Shown here: one piece after another, positions 11,701-25,325 of the stretch | Layout of the letters: every line of letters starts with the position of its first letter | Numbering within the stretch: the stretch's first letter is position 1 | Position numbers and translations under genes: made by a program | The notes under the pieces: generated by a model | What the model saw: the letters and a program-made list of their open reading frames with translations, nothing else | The model's database searches: none | Told to the model about the DNA's origin: nothing | NCBI GenBank assembly: GCA_024036415.1 | Contig: JAMWET010000668.1 | Span: forward strand, 521,501 to 585,500 | DNA length: 64,000 nt | Reading direction: 5' to 3' | Source of the DNA: Prochilodus magdalenae | Lineage: Eukaryota; Chordata; Actinopteri; Characiformes; Prochilodontidae

Positions 11701-14700
11701 TTTAATTATTGTTTTGAATGAGGACTTATTTTTAAACAATTCACTTATTCTAAAGTCTGTGGTCCTGTTCTGAGGGTTCTGCTCCTGAATGTTTCAACCC
11801 TTGATAAGGTGGAGTGTAGCCAGAATTAGTAACTACACTAACAGAAGTAATCACATCAGAAGCATTTCTCACAGACCGCAAAATGTTAGGAGAACTTACC
11901 AATTAAGCAGAAAAAGAAACCTTCAGCTGTGAAATGTGCTTATCAGGCTGATGGATTGTGTATTTGTGTGAAAGATGTTTTATGTTGGGAGCTAAAGCTT
12001 AGGTTTTATTTTAGTATTATGAATATACAGGCAAAGGCATGGCCATACAACCCTATTCAGTAACAATACCAAAGTTCTAACTTTGGTGTGATTGGGAAAA
12101 CCTTCAACCTACCCTCCCTCCTGCTCCTCCTGATGAATGTCCTCATCTCATTTGCTCAGAGATCAGTGCTGGATCTCCCCCCTCTATTTTCATTCTCCTT
12201 CATCCTGCCGTTCGCACATACCTCTGTCCTCCCAGACAGTGGCTAGCTGATCGATAAACACTGCACGGCTTGGGCTGTGATGGATTACATGGGATGCATG
12301 GCTTCTGCCCATTAACAGCTCCCAAATGAGGGCAAGCTAGCTCTGCAGGTAGCACAGGGAGCACCGCTAGAAGAATGCCAGATTCTCTCAGATGCTCCAT
12401 GAAGAATCAGGCTGCACTCAACTCTTTTGAATCTGATCTTAATTTCTCTACAGTAGGAACAATGACATTAGATGAGCTGATGTTGGGGCCAAATATTCTG
12501 GGTTCACCACTGCATGCTGCTGACAAAAGTGTGATCTGAAACCGTGGTCAAAGTGAACAGCAACTTGCCTTCATTATGTTCCTCTAAGATTTTAATGCCA
12601 CGTCACCGTTAATGGCCACAGATTCTTGGCATGGCCTTGACTTCAAGAGAAAGAATTTAACACTTTGTAGGTGTCAGTTTTCTGGGGGAGCTTTGTAAAG
12701 TTATCTCATTGTAAGATGTCTTTGCTGGCTTTGTAACTAGCTATGGAGGTGTGAAGTGCTTACCCTGTCAAAACAGTTATTGGAATGTAGATGCATTTTA
12801 ATCATCTGTGGTAAAAAGGAACCCCATACTAATCAAATGACATGCTTACAGCAAATGGTGTGTGGGAGTCTTATAGGTGGATAATTTTTGAAACTCTATA
12901 CATGTCATGTTTGTCTCTATTTGTTGTTTTAGTGAATGACAGACAAGTCATTGAGCTAAGTTGACTACTGGATCTTTGCATACCTGTATTAATTACAGTT
13001 TTCCTAGGAATCAAACTGAAGCCTAGATTGTGGAATAAGATGTTTGAGCCATAAAACTAGAGAAGCTGGACACTGCACCACAATTCTGCTCTTTACACAT
13101 CTGTTAGAAACATGACTGTCTCTTTCTTGTTGTTTTTTCCCTCTTTCTTTTTTTTTCCTCTGTATCTGATAAAGTTCTTCTACACTCCTCCCACACTACA
13201 CCTGGCTTCTTGGTAGCTTGAGGAAATTCTTCTGCCCCCAGTAACAAGACAGAAGCGTGCTTAGTTTTGTGCCAAGTCTCTCTGGTATGTACACGCGCAG
13301 ACACACGTGAGCTAATAAGCACAACTACTAGATCACAGTTCTTCCTGGTATTCAAGGGATACTCACCAGGTACTTTATCAGGTGAACACCTGTTCATCAT
13401 TCAGTTATCCGGTCTCCATATCATGTGGTAGCAACAATTTTGGTCTAAGTAAATTTGACTGTGAGTGTTTGTTGGTGCCAGAAGAGGTGGTTTTAGTACT
13501 TCACAAACTGATCTTCTGGGTTTTTCACATGCAACACTCTCTAATGTTTATACGAAACAAAGTAAAAAAAAACCAATGAGGCACAGTTCTGTGGGCAGAA
13601 ATGTCTTGTTGATAAGAGTGGTCGGAGGAGAACGCTGAGACTTGTTTGAGTGAACAGGAGGGCTAGAGTAACTCAAATAACCACTCTTTACAGCAGTAAG
13701 ATTTGGAAAAATTGCACTTACTCAAGTGAATCTTAATTTTTGCTGTCACATACAGATAGTAGGGTCAGAATTGACAAACGGCATGAATCCATGAATTTAT
13801 GGACCCAACCCATGCTGGTGATGGTGTAATAGTGTGGAGAATGCTTTCTTAGCACACTTAGTATCCCACATCATTTGAATTCCACATCGTAACTGAGCTT
13901 TATTGCTGCCCATGTGCATCTCTTTATGACCGCAATTTAGTATCTTCTAATGGTTATAGCCTTCACTGGATATGAATCCAATATAGCACTGTTGGGGTGT
14001 TGCACATTTGCACCATTGTCGACAGATCTTTTGGACTTGTGATGCAATCATGTCAACATGGACCAGAATTTCTAAAGGACAGTTAGAGAAGAATCCATAC
14101 TACAGAGAAATTAGACTGAACACGCACGGTTTAGTGCTTCTGGGGCTCTAGACAAAACACAGCAATGAGACCCTCTGAATGCATATTTCTAATTCATTTG
14201 CAAGAAAATGACATCTCAGCAGGATCATATATGCAGCTAATCTTTTATCATGTAACTTATTTCTAGAGATTTTTTTAGACACACAAAATGGTATACACAA
14301 AAACACAGATATACATTACTGAACCATTCTACTACATACTGCAGTCCCACAATAAAAGAAAAGACAAAGAAGTACTCTGGATTTATCATAATCTGTTTAT
14401 ACCCAATATACTAATTTAGATAGCAATACAATAACTTAAATATTTTGCTATGTATTTATTATATATGTATTTCACTGATGTCTGTACATAATCTAGTATC
14501 TTCAAAATAATAACATTACAGCAGAAGAAATAAACATACTTCATTTATTGCTATTTCTGTTGATACATTGGTCATAAAATTTATACACAATGTAAAACAA
14601 AAGCAGGCATTTACAGATATTTTTGTATATCCATATTTTTGTGTCACTACCAAAAAATAAAGCTTTGTAGTCCACTGACAGAGCTTTATTTTAGCCACTG

Positions 14701-15111
14701 CTTCTGTTAGTGACAAAAGTGCCATGTCATTTCCTTTAAAAAAAAAAAAAGTACAATTAAGTTATAATATCACACCAAGCAAAAATATTATAATCCAATA
14801 TAGAATTTGAACTTCGGGGTTTTTAATCACTTCTGTAGAATGTTTCAAATACAGTACTATAGTGACTATTGTGAATCCTTTAGAATCTGCATACATGTGA
14901 CTTAAAGTGTGATCAGATTTATTATTGTAAATGCAAATATTACACATGTGTATATTTTTGTTTAATCGTTTTTTGACCATTAGGATTAGGAAATTGGACA
15001 TTGACTTCACGTATGTATATTGCAGTTGCATCAAGATATATTTTGAACTGTTCCCATACTCATACATTTGGCCCTTATTCATAGCAGTGAGTTACTCACA
15101 CATGGTGCATC

Positions 15112-15112
<1 letters not shown>

Positions 15113-15137
<25 letters not shown>
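15113..15137 (+). repeat. (CA)n microsatellite
   Basis: About 12 uninterrupted AC units. Confidence 0.95.
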
Positions 15138-15142
<5 letters not shown>

Positions 15143-15759
15143 CATTATCCATTGTTACCTGTGTTTACATTTGTTCAGTGCTATTTACACTTGCTGAACT
15201 GGGGCGTTAAAGTGTTTAATGGTCTGTGGAGTAGATTTGGGCTTTGAATTCATGCAGGTGAGCAAAGGGCCTTTCACAAGGCTTCTATGCTTTTCCTATG
15301 ACTCCAGCAGCACAGTATCCTTTTTGGCAGTTTTTGTGAAGGTGCTGCAAAGTGTGAAGTGATTGATCAATAATAAGAGCCCAGTCTTTCAGCAAGGTGA
15401 ATGACCTGAAGAAAAAGCCTAATGCACCGATCACCAGAGCCTGAAATTGGAAAGAATGTGTGAAAAAGAGTGAATAGATCACCCTAATGTGTCTGAAGAC
15501 CACCACATTCATTTCAGCCTCTCAACTATCACTGCACTAATTTATGAGAAATGCCATGTCTGATGCCTTATTAGGAAGAGCGGAAGCTGCTCACATGTCA
15601 CATGCGCGCACACACATATTTTATTGGCCTGAAAAGCCCTGTGCTAATGCAAAAATGAGAGGCTACAGCAACCCTGATCTATGATTGTTTTAGTTAGCTC
15701 CCATCCAAAACAGTTATTTAGTTTTCATGCAGTCATGTTAATGCACTAATTTGTGTGGC

Positions 15760-15761
<2 letters not shown>

Positions 15762-15808
<47 letters not shown>
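15762..15808 (+). repeat. (TG)n microsatellite
   Basis: About 23 uninterrupted TG units. Confidence 0.95.
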
Positions 15809-15812
<4 letters not shown>

Positions 15813-18179
15813 CAGCCCCTATCAGCACACCTGAGGTATATCGTTGTAATGTTTATTGACTGAGTCAAAGGTGGAATTAGCTTCCTGGCTGGGGCTGTTT
15901 AATTAAAGCTTTCCTTCTCCCAAGTAAACAGGGCACAATGAGGCGTATTTTGCAGTGGGGAAGGCTTAGGGCCCTCTAGGCTTTCGGAAAACGCCTAGTG
16001 CTTTCTGGAAACTAAAAATACATACCTGTGATGTTTAATGTACTTAATCTCTTGTTTATATTGTAACAACAGTCTTATTTCATTGTCAGGTCAAAACAAC
16101 TTCATTCTATTTATTAGGTGTTCAGACGGTGGACATAAAGCCGTGCACATCGGATCCACCAAAGCACAATTGCACTTCCTTTTTTAAATTAAGCACAATT
16201 GTGAAATGAACCATTTTAGGGCTAGATTTTTTTTGTTGTTGTATCTGTTCTGTTGAAACACTTTTAGGTGCATTTGATTTACTGATCAGCGGGTTTTAGA
16301 TAGTCCATGCCAGCTTGAGTTTACACTGAACAGGGGACATACCAAATACCAAGAGCATTTAAAATTCGTATAAAGATTTTACTTAAATTGTCATGTTGAT
16401 ATCATTTTATATAAAAACCCTTTTCATTACTGGACTTTTTGTTTGAATAGCTCTATACAGATGTCACTGTAAAACAGTCCTAAAATATACGGTAATGTCT
16501 TTTCAGAAGATTCAGATGTCAGATCTTTGCTACTAACACAAGGTTCAGGAAATCAAACAGAATGCGTGTAGCAGATTTATAGTATCTCAACCTATTTTTT
16601 GTGTGAGCCATGTTTTACACAGTTCTCTCTCAAATGTATGTGTATGTATGTGAAAACGCATAAATGTGTACATGCATATGTCTGGCACTCAGAGGCTGAC
16701 ACAACAGCCAGGATTATGGACATTCAACGAGCAGCCCCTCATGAGTCATCCTGTTAGTGAGATGTCTGGTATGTTGCGTTGGTGGCCCGACACCATACTG
16801 AGAGAGACTTCTGTATGTGTAGTTCAATAAATATTGGCCCTAACGGTTTAAATTTATGATCCTTTAATTATCTCCCTTTCCAATAGTATTGCAATTTAAC
16901 ATTTTCCTCTGACTGCACCTTTTTTATTTATGATAATGATGATGAGTGTACATGGTGCATAAATATGCAGATTTCATGTATAACCCATGGGCCATAGAAT
17001 TCATCCTATTTGCCACAAACATCTTGGTACGTCTGGCTGAAGTGTTCCAGCTGCGGAAATAAAGTTGAGGCCAGGACTAAACAAGCAGGCAAGACACAGT
17101 GTAGCGGAGCTTTACGGTTTTCTTTATTGGGCTGTTTATACTGGGGGATGTAAATAGCGGGAAGTGCGTGCCTCACAGTAGGCTGGGTGAGAGCTAATCA
17201 GAAGTTGCTGCTGAGCGGAGCATTCACTTGCAACGGCCCTGTACAGAGTCATTGATTGGGGCCCTGGGGATGGGCAAGGGTTTCAAACTCTTCCTCTTAA
17301 ACAATGCAGTCATTTAAAAGAAAAGGCAGAAGCTCTGTTGTTTTTTTATTTCAGGGAAATACAGCTATGGCCCACCACGAGCCAGGTCCAAAGCTAGAAG
17401 AGATGACTGTAGCAGTTTTCAAAGTTTTTCAGCAGCAGCCAACATTTAAGCAAGAACACAACGAAAGGTCAAGAGTGCAGGCCACTTGTTTCCTCTGGGC
17501 TTTGCTACGTAGAGAGATGCATGGTGTTTTTTTTCCAGCTTAGTTAGGGAGGGGTGAGGTAAACAAATCATGTCTCGCCTTGGCATTTGCGTCTTCCAAA
17601 AACAAGATGCCAGGGCATGAACATCCTGTTTTTAAGGTGTTATCTCTAGTTCTCCAAGTTTTAGTCTGTAAAACCCAGAGCATGTACCATTCTTCTTAGG
17701 TGTGTAAATCTGTATCCTATAGCATGGCAATTAATTATGCTTGGCTTCAGTTTACTACTTTATAAACAGCTCTCTGTCTCTGAAGACTAGCCTGTAATGT
17801 TTATTGAGGTCTGTTTAAATTGAGTGTGACAGTATCTACTTTGGCTTTCTGTGGTCTTGATGTGGCCTCAAAGTAATGATAAAATGATAGCGCTCTGACA
17901 TCTTTAAAAATTGAATAGTGTCTAGAGTCCCTGAGCGCCTGTCACTTATTACTACAGACTTGAGAATTAAAGCAGTTCGTTTTGACTGAACGACATTTAT
18001 GCCCCTGAGTGCTGCACCAACATCCAAATTCTTTCGTTCAGTACCTTGAGCTAAATGCAATGTTCAAGTGCCTCAGATTCATCTCGACTGGCGTGTGTAT
18101 GAGAGCCCTATCATATCATGAGACTAAAAAGATAAACATTTTAGTAAACATTACTTTTTCGTTGTGGTCAGAAATAATC

Positions 18180-18300
18180 CATATTGTCACAGCGGTACTA
18201 CTGACCAGATATCATATGGATGGTGGGTCATTCTTAGCACAGCAGTAACACAATTTGGTAGTGTCGTGCTAGTATGTGTTGAGCTGGTACAATCTCGCCA
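18180..18300 (+). repeat. degraded copy of the 39-kb foldback repeat family
   Basis: Contains ggtgggtcattcttagcaca and a region resembling gtgttgtgctggta, in the same order as in the inverted-repeat element at 39050-39750. About 120 bp and well diverged. Confidence 0.4.
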
Positions 18301-18869
18301 GGTAAGATATAATGAGAATACACATCTGGGGACAAATAGTTAAACTTTTGGTGCTGTATTGCAGTTGCCCCCTTTAAAACAGGTCACCAACAACTTCCAG
18401 TCTGTTGCATTTTTAATATGACACAATCAAAACTAGCTAGCTAGCAAATAACTGTGCTTACCTAATGAAAAGAGGTAATGTTTATTTTGAACATGCAGCA
18501 TGTTTTTTTTTTGTGTGTGCTTTTCGGTGATGCTAAGTTATAATAGTATCTACAGGCTAGTTACTACTGCCTTGTTTATTGAATAATGTTGATAAGTGCT
18601 ACATCTTCTGCTTTAAGCTCTGCCCTCAAAACGCAGTGAATTGGTCCAGAGCAAGTCCTAATCAGTTTGTTCATTTTCTAATTCATGTATGTTCCCATCC
18701 ACATTTAGACCAGACATTTCCGTTATGAGATCATGTCTGACCCTATGAGACTAGTATGACTTGGTGTTCCTTGAGTTTTTAAACCCCTCGCTGTCAATAC
18801 TGGGTTAAGGGTACACCATCAGTGTAAGCTAACCATCAAAAAGTGGCCCAGTGGTCACTTATAAATGAC

Positions 18870-19090
18870 TGGAGCAGTGGTTCCCAACACTGGTTCTGGA
18901 TTAGTACTTTCCTGCAGATGTGACTGTTTCTTCTGCTCCTAGCACATACCCAACTAATCCGCTTACTGAAGTGGGTGTGTTGGAAGCCAAAAAAACACTG
19001 AAATGCACAGTGCAGAGGGTTCTCCAGGGAACACGTGGACTCCAGGGAACACCACTGTCCCTGATTATACCAAGTTATGTAGGAGTAACT
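18870..19090 (+). repeat. short non-autonomous DNA repeat fragment
   Basis: Starts agcagtggttcccaacactg and contains acccaactaatccgctt and gtgggtgtgttgg, wording typical of a small teleost MITE-like repeat (cagtggttcccaacnctggtcctgg). Classification to superfamily is not possible by eye. Confidence 0.4.
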
Positions 19091-19194
19091 TTCACCAGTG
19101 CAGTATAAAGTGTTCTACCAGCTTTGTTTGTAAGTGTTTTATTCTGCTGACAACTGACTTCTGAGTAAGCACTTGATTTATTGCTTGGCAAACA

Positions 19195-19760
19195 GTTGAA
19201 TTTTCAACATTTCAAAAACTAAAGCTATGATCAGTGATTTTCATAAAGTGCCCCAGTCTCTATCACCTGTATTGATCTACTGTGCAGCAGCTGAATTTGT
19301 TATAAATACCTGGGGACAATTATTGATGAAAAACTGTTCATTAACATAATTGTTCAAATAACATAATTGGGATTGCCCAAGCTCTCTTAAATGATAATGA
19401 TATTTATCTGTCGCATTGCTCAGAAAGTGAGATTGATATTAAGATTTCTAGACCATCTACTTAATTTTGAATTTCAGCCTCTTACTCCCGGATGAAGATT
19501 TAGACTCCCAATGGTAAAAAAATAACAGATGAAATAACTCTTTTCTATCTATAGCTATTAGGCTATTAAAATTGTGATATAGCCAATTGGATTTAATATA
19601 TGAGCTGTACTATGTGTTTTTGTTGATGATGTTAAATGTGTGTTTTTATTTTGTGTTGCATGTCTGTATACCTGGAAGTAAAACCAATTTCCCCTGGTGG
19701 AATAATAAAAGGAACAAACTAACTAACTACTTAACTAATTTGGCCGTACTCATCAATAGG
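19195..19760 (+). mobile_element. decayed 3' fragment of a non-LTR retrotransposon (LINE)
   Basis: Around 19200-19250 the + strand reads NISKTKAMISDFHK, like the SKTKEMxxDFR motif of L2/CR1-type reverse transcriptases, followed in another frame by a YLGTIIDEK-like string. Sequence near 19490 resembles the terminal GRRFRLP region and ~19660-19720 the 3' tail. Several frameshifts and stops. Family not certain. Confidence 0.5.
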
Positions 19761-21324
19761 CAGAGACACTGCTTTCAAAAACATTGGACCTGTTTAATTG
19801 GATTGAATATACAATATGTGAAATAAAAATTAATGATGTGACTGGGATAAACATGTAAAAAACAAAACACAATTCCATATTCAGGATGTGATCGCAAATG
19901 CTTATCTGCTGAAAGCTAAGCTGAACCTGATTTATGTGGCTCTGTGTATAACTCTAAAGATGTCTACTTTTTCAGTAGAAGAAACTGCAAATATTAAAAA
20001 AACATTCACATTTTTACATAGCAGAAATGTTATATATACACAGTGGAAGTGGTCATGTGTAATCTTGAGAAACATCTACGGTAGCTGCTTATGACTGCCA
20101 TATGCCATATATATGTGAGGACAGGCTACCTCATGTTCTGTTGCATACAACACATGCTGAGAATAGCCCACCACCCTAACAATGTCTTGTTGTTGAAGAA
20201 GTGATTTGCTGTGTGCCGTATTACAGTTAGTATTGGGTGTGTTTGCTGGGAAGCTGTTTACCTATTTCTGTCCCTACATGATCACTTCTTCTTTGGTGCT
20301 AATGGTCTCCAGCCTGTAATTATAAACCTACAGAGTGCACCTGTTAAATGAATATTATGGGTTGTTTCTGTTAGTTTGTCCTTATCATACAGCTCTAAGC
20401 AGAGACGTTGCTGAGAGAACTGCTGCAGAGGTGGTTTATTTTCACACTGCTTTTGTTCTGAAGGACTCTCATGTCTGATTTAAGGAATAATCCAATGAGC
20501 TGCATATGTAACAGGTCAGCACAGCACCCTCTCAACCTAGATGGCCAGCGCCCCGGTGCCATCCATCCTTCTCACTGCGAGCTCTCAACAGCAGTAAAAC
20601 CACAGTGCCACAACTGTGCATCACTCACTTCTGAATACCTCTCTATGACTAACTGTTCTTAGTGCTTCTGCTCCAGAAACAAGTAATTTCCTGAAACACA
20701 TCTACCAGAATATAGACCTATAGGCCCCTAGAGAAAAGCAGCCGTTGTTCAAGAACTCACCTGGCAATTGATGTTGTTCGGTATAGGAACAAGGCTTGCA
20801 TTAGAGCAACCACTGGGCAGTAAATGCTCTGCATGCCAAGCCCAGTGGTTCCACTGCTCTATGGAAGGCAATAAACAGATTAAAATGTCCCCTTTTCATT
20901 CCATTCCCTCCAGCCCCTCTCTCTCAAAGCCCCCTTTTCATTTCCGGAAGGGTTTCTTTTCGGTGGCCATGCAAAGATGGGCGGAATAGCACAGGCTGGC
21001 AGCTTGTTTCCAATGATAAGCATTCATCAGTGCACTCAATTTTGGTGGCTCTTTTCCCTAATCAGAAATGCATCAGATTTATCTGCAGCTTTCCAGACTC
21101 CAGCAGTGTGCCAGTCAAGGAATTTCAATAAGAGCCTTTCATATATATATATGACTATTCTGTAGGAAAATGGAATTTGTGCTGTTAATTTCTCTTGCTG
21201 TTGTTTTTCCTGATGTATGGTGTAGGGGCTGATTTTGTCTGTCTGAATTCTTTCAGGTTGTGTTTTGCTGCCATCTTAAGTTGGGTTTTGAGAACTGCAC
21301 CGTGAAATAACTCCTTACATTAAG

Positions 21325-21455
21325 GCAGGGTTTTTAAGCCTGGTCCTGGAGCCCCACTGCTTTGTACTTTTAAGTGGTTTTCCTGACTTAACATATTTAG
21401 TGTATTTACGATCATTGACTGATAATGACCTGTTAAAACAGGTGTGTTACAAAGA
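21325..21455 (+). repeat. short MITE-like repeat interrupted by the LTR element
   Basis: Contains gcagggtttttaagcctggt and cctgttaaaacaggtgtgtt, resembling the same class of small teleost DNA repeat as 18870-19090. The LTR element begins 13 bp downstream, so the retroelement may have inserted beside or into it. Confidence 0.35.
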
Positions 21456-21467
21456 AAAAAAACAGGG

Positions 21468-21894
21468 TGTGGTGGTGTGGTCGCGAGTGGTTAATGTTAT
21501 GAGGCAGCCACAAGAAATTCAGAGACGGTCCAGTCCATTTTCAGAATGTATTTGGTGTCACACGTGTTTAGCATAAAACAAGATGGCTAGATGGTCTCTG
21601 TTGACCTATAAAAGGTACCTCGTCCAGCGTGTGCAACTAGCTGCACTTTAGCCCCACTTACTGCCATTTTCCCCCCATGCCTCTTTTATACCCCATACGC
21701 CTCTCTCACTACCCGGAGCATACCATTGCTGGGGGTTACCTAAAAGAGCATGGGACAGCAGTTCATACATATTCATCACATTACAAGACTCAACACAGAC
21801 ACGACACAAAGACTCTAGACAAATAACATGGACTAAACAATACCCAAGTGTAGGAGATTTAGTGATGTGTCTGGCGCTTTGACATCATCACACA
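21468..21894 (-). repeat. LTR of the gypsy-type element (single copy in window)
   Basis: On the - strand it starts TGTGTGATGATGTC immediately after a purine tract (21895-21905 region, GGTTGGGGGG) and ends CACCACACCACA, giving about 427 bp with TG...CA ends. A TATAAAA box is present at about 21684-21690 in the right orientation for the element's promoter. No second LTR was found by eye. Confidence 0.7.
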
Positions 21895-21959
21895 CCCCCC
21901 AACCTAGGCTCGTCAGTCTTCTGAATGATGTGACAAATAATCAGCTGTTATATTCTGGG

Positions 21960-23135
21960 AACCTTTCTTATACTGCACCATGAACCTAAACGGTTGTAAA
22001 GACCAATACCATCTAGTAATTCTAGCATTAGTGTCTTTCATGCGTGCCATCCATTGCAGTGCTCTGTGGTCTGTTTCACGGGTGAACTCAGCCCCGACTA
22101 GATAATCACTTTACAGCTAGTGCCTCCTTCTCTACTGTTGAATATCTAGTCTCTCATGGAAACAACTTCCGACTGATGTACAGAACGGGTTTTTGTTTAT
22201 CCCCTTCTCCCTGGAGTAACACTGCTCCCAGGCCAAAACCAGAAGCATCTGTTTGCGCTGTGAAGGGTTTGCTGAAGTCTGGACTTCTCAGCACAGGCTC
22301 TGAACACATGCAGTTCTTAAGGTCCTGGAATGCTGCTTCACATTCGGCAGTCCACCGTACTTATTGAGGCATGTCCTTTTTTGTGAGGTCTGTTAAAACA
22401 GCTTCACGACTAGCAAAGTCAGGGATAAAACGCCCATACCATCCAACTAACCCCAGGAATGATCTCACCCTTTTCTTGGTTGTTGGAACTGGGCTCGCTC
22501 TGATGGCTTCAACCTTATCCACCTGAGATCTGATGACTCTGCTTCCTAGCACATACCCCAAATACGAGACCTCAGACTTGGCAATGCTGCATTTGGCAGG
22601 GGTGATTGTCAGTCCCGCAGCCGCGAGCCTCTGGAAGACATCAGTCAGAATTTTCAGATGCTCCTCCCATTTTGCGCTGTAAACAATCACATCGTCAATG
22701 TACGCTGCAGCATACTCCTCAGTGCCTCTTAGTACTTTGTCCATCAGTCTTTGAAAGGTTGCTGCGGCTCCATGCAAGCCAAAAGCTATAACTTTAAAAT
22801 GATAAAGTCCACTTTATGCACGGAATGCAGTCAATTCTCTAGCTGTTGGATCCAACGGGACTTGCCAGTACCCCTTATAGAGATCAAGGGTGGTGAGAAA
22901 AGCTGCCTCTCAATCCCAACCTCTCAATCAGTTCGTCTGCTCTGGGCATTGGATATGGATCAAAAGTAGAGACAGCATTTAGTTTGGAGAAATTCACACA
23001 AAATCGCAATCCTCCGTCCTTTTTTGGCACCAGCACTACTGGACTACACCATTCACTGGATGATGGCTCAATAACGTCTATCTCCAGCTTTGCCTTCACC
23101 TCGTTCTTCAGGTCGGGGATTAGACATGCTGGCAC
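21960..23135 (-). pseudogene. reverse transcriptase/RNase H remnant of the LTR element
   Basis: On the - strand: VIEPSSSEWCSPVVLVPKKD then the LRFCVNFSKLN block, a frameshift at about 22900, the LDLYKGYWQVPL block, the catalytic YIDD box (AAYIDDVIVYS), and the FLGLVGWYGRFIPDFA segment. An in-frame TAA at 22362-22364 separates it from an RNase H with the QTDASGFGLGAVLLQ motif. Conserved residues are visible, but no continuous frame remains. Confidence 0.88.
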
Positions 23136-23349
23136 CCTGCAACAAGTTTGCAGAATAGGCTCAGTCTTTATTAGTTAAATTTTGTGCTGTGCCAGGATTG
23201 TCCTCCCCGGCTCTGCACTGAAGAGTGACGCTGGCAGAATCCTTGCTATCTGCCCCTGCTGGTCCTCACTGAGGTGACACACATCTGGTGCGACTGGTGC
23301 TGTACGGGAAAGTACTGCTCTTGGTGTTCCTCCTCATCTCCTATGGCTC

Positions 23350-24430
23350 TTATCCACAAGTTGAGGGCTGATGAGGGCTCTCATGCCACTTCCTGAGCGT
23401 ATTGATGTGGAAGCATTGCTCCTTTTTCTTGCGATCTGGCAGCAACAGTTCATAGGTGGTCTTGTTGATCTTCTTCGGAACTGTGTAGGGTCCGTGCCAT
23501 TTTGCAAGTAAGCCAGTGTCACATGTTGGCAATAGAATGAGTGCTCTATAACCTGGTTTTAACTCACAATGCTTTTTCTGCTTTGTCATACCACACCTTC
23601 TGCTTTGCTTGGGCTGCCTTCATGTTTTCATGGACCATTGCTGATAGATCTGCCATTTTGTCCCTCATTTTGAGCACAAAGGAGAGGAAGTTCAACTTTT
23701 CTGTGGGGTTGTTGCCTTCCCATGCCTTCTTAAGAACGTCCAATGGCCCTCTCACTTCTCTTCCGAACAGCAATTCGAAGGGAGCGAAGCCTGAAGAAGC
23801 TTGTGGGACCTCTCTGTAAGCAAACAGAAGATAGGGGAGCCATGTATCCCAGTCCGAGCCTGTCTCATCCACAAACTTTTTCAACATAGACTTCAGGGTT
23901 TTGTTAAAACATTCTACCATGCCATCAGTCTGGGGGTGGTAGGGAGTAGTTGTAATACCCTAATGCCTAACAGAGTGTACACATCTTTTAAAGGTTTTGA
24001 TGTAAAATTTGTGCCCTGGTCTGTAAGAATTTCTCTCGGTATTCCTACCCTTGAAATGAACTGAATCAGTGCATTAACTAACTGTCTTGCTTTGACCTTT
24101 CTGAGGGGAAGAGCTTCAAGGTATCTATTAGCATAATCACATATGACCAAAATGTAGCGATGTCTGCTTCTGGTTAACGGACCGACTATGTCCACTGCTA
24201 CTCTTGAGAAAGAAATGTCAATTACTGGCATATTGATCAATTGCACTGCATCAGATTTTTTGGTAGGAGCTGTTAACTGGCACTAAGGACAATTTTTACA
24301 AAACTCCACTACATCCAAATATTGGCGTGGCCAATAAATCTGCTGGCTATCCTGCTAAGTGTTTTGGCCTGCCCATGGGCCTGAGTGATCCATTTTACAC
24401 ACTTTTTTTAGTTAAGCTAGATGCTCAATT
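23350..24430 (-). pseudogene. integrase remnant of the LTR element, with GPY module
   Basis: The zinc-binding end survives as a degraded FCKNCP...CQ motif with a stop (about 24270-24310). The catalytic core shows D in VAVDIVGPL, D in LTDQGTNFTS and E in MVECFNKTLK, the DDE triad. A frameshift lies at about 23.92 kb. Downstream is the chromo/GPY-like segment AKWHGPYTVPKK. It sits upstream of RT in the element's own orientation. Confidence 0.88.
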
Positions 24431-24698
24431 CCATTTTTCACCCTATACGAACGATCATTTTTAATTACTAAATGGCCTCTTCGAAAGCTGTTAGTGCTGT
24501 TGACCATGGAAAACAAAGGTTTCAAAGAGTTATCCTGTTTCTGCAGCTCTGCTATGTTATCAGGTAAAACCACCGTTTCTATCATAGGTTTTTGGTTTAA
24601 CTCGTGGATTTTGGTGCCCCTTACTTTCTCCTGCTGTTTTTCAGCTTTAGTTTTCTTTCTTTTAGGCTCCTCTGCAAAAGGGAGTTCCTGAAGTGCTT

Positions 24699-25325
24699 TT
24701 ACATATGTCTCTTCAACGTCTCTCTGTTAATATCGTACTTCCTCAAAATGGCCTCTTTCACAGTGTCGTAATCTCGTGCATCCTCACTGTCCATGGCCAC
24801 ATACGCTGCGCGTTTTGCTGCCCAGATACGGGACGAGATGTAACGCCCAGTCTTCTTTAGGCCACCGTGCAGCTTGCGCGATGCGTTCAAAGGTGGTTAT
24901 ATAATGTTCAGTGTCGTCTTCTTCCTTTAGCGTTGGCATCTGTGGTGCTGGCCATGCAATCTGTGTGGGCGCTACTCGTTGGCGGGAGGCTTCTGGCCTA
25001 CTCACTGAGTGCTGTGGCATTGATATGAGGATCCTGGAGCTGAGAGCTTCCCGTGCTGCTGATCTCTTTCGTCTTGCATCCCCGCGTAATAGTTCTGATT
25101 CTGACGCACTTCTATTTGCAGCAGTCCAAACTGGTGCTGCATTGTTCTCCACCTCTGTTCCTGGGCTTTGTCTTTGTCATTTTGGGCTTTTATAAAGCTC
25201 TGAAGCAACTCACTTAGCTGCATAACGCTGCTTGTTTGCGCGGATGAAGGTTGGGTTTCTCTCGGCTCCTCATCGGCATGTTCCGGTTCGAGCGTCGTTG
25301 CTACTGGGGTTCTTTTTGGCGGCAT
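24699..25325 (-). pseudogene. gag remnant of the LTR element
   Basis: Begins MPPKRTPVATTLEPEHADEE on the - strand, continues through frameshifts near 25.0 and 24.89 kb, with the capsid-like blocks YITTFERIAQAARWPKEDWA and AILRKYDINRETLKRH. It then runs abruptly into a sequence that precedes integrase, so the zinc knuckle and protease appear deleted. Confidence 0.75.

Noticed and set aside
14516..15197. Overlapping open frames on both strands up to 106 codons
   Set aside because: Low-complexity, AT-rich, with a CA repeat inside one of them; no conserved motif and no partner exons.
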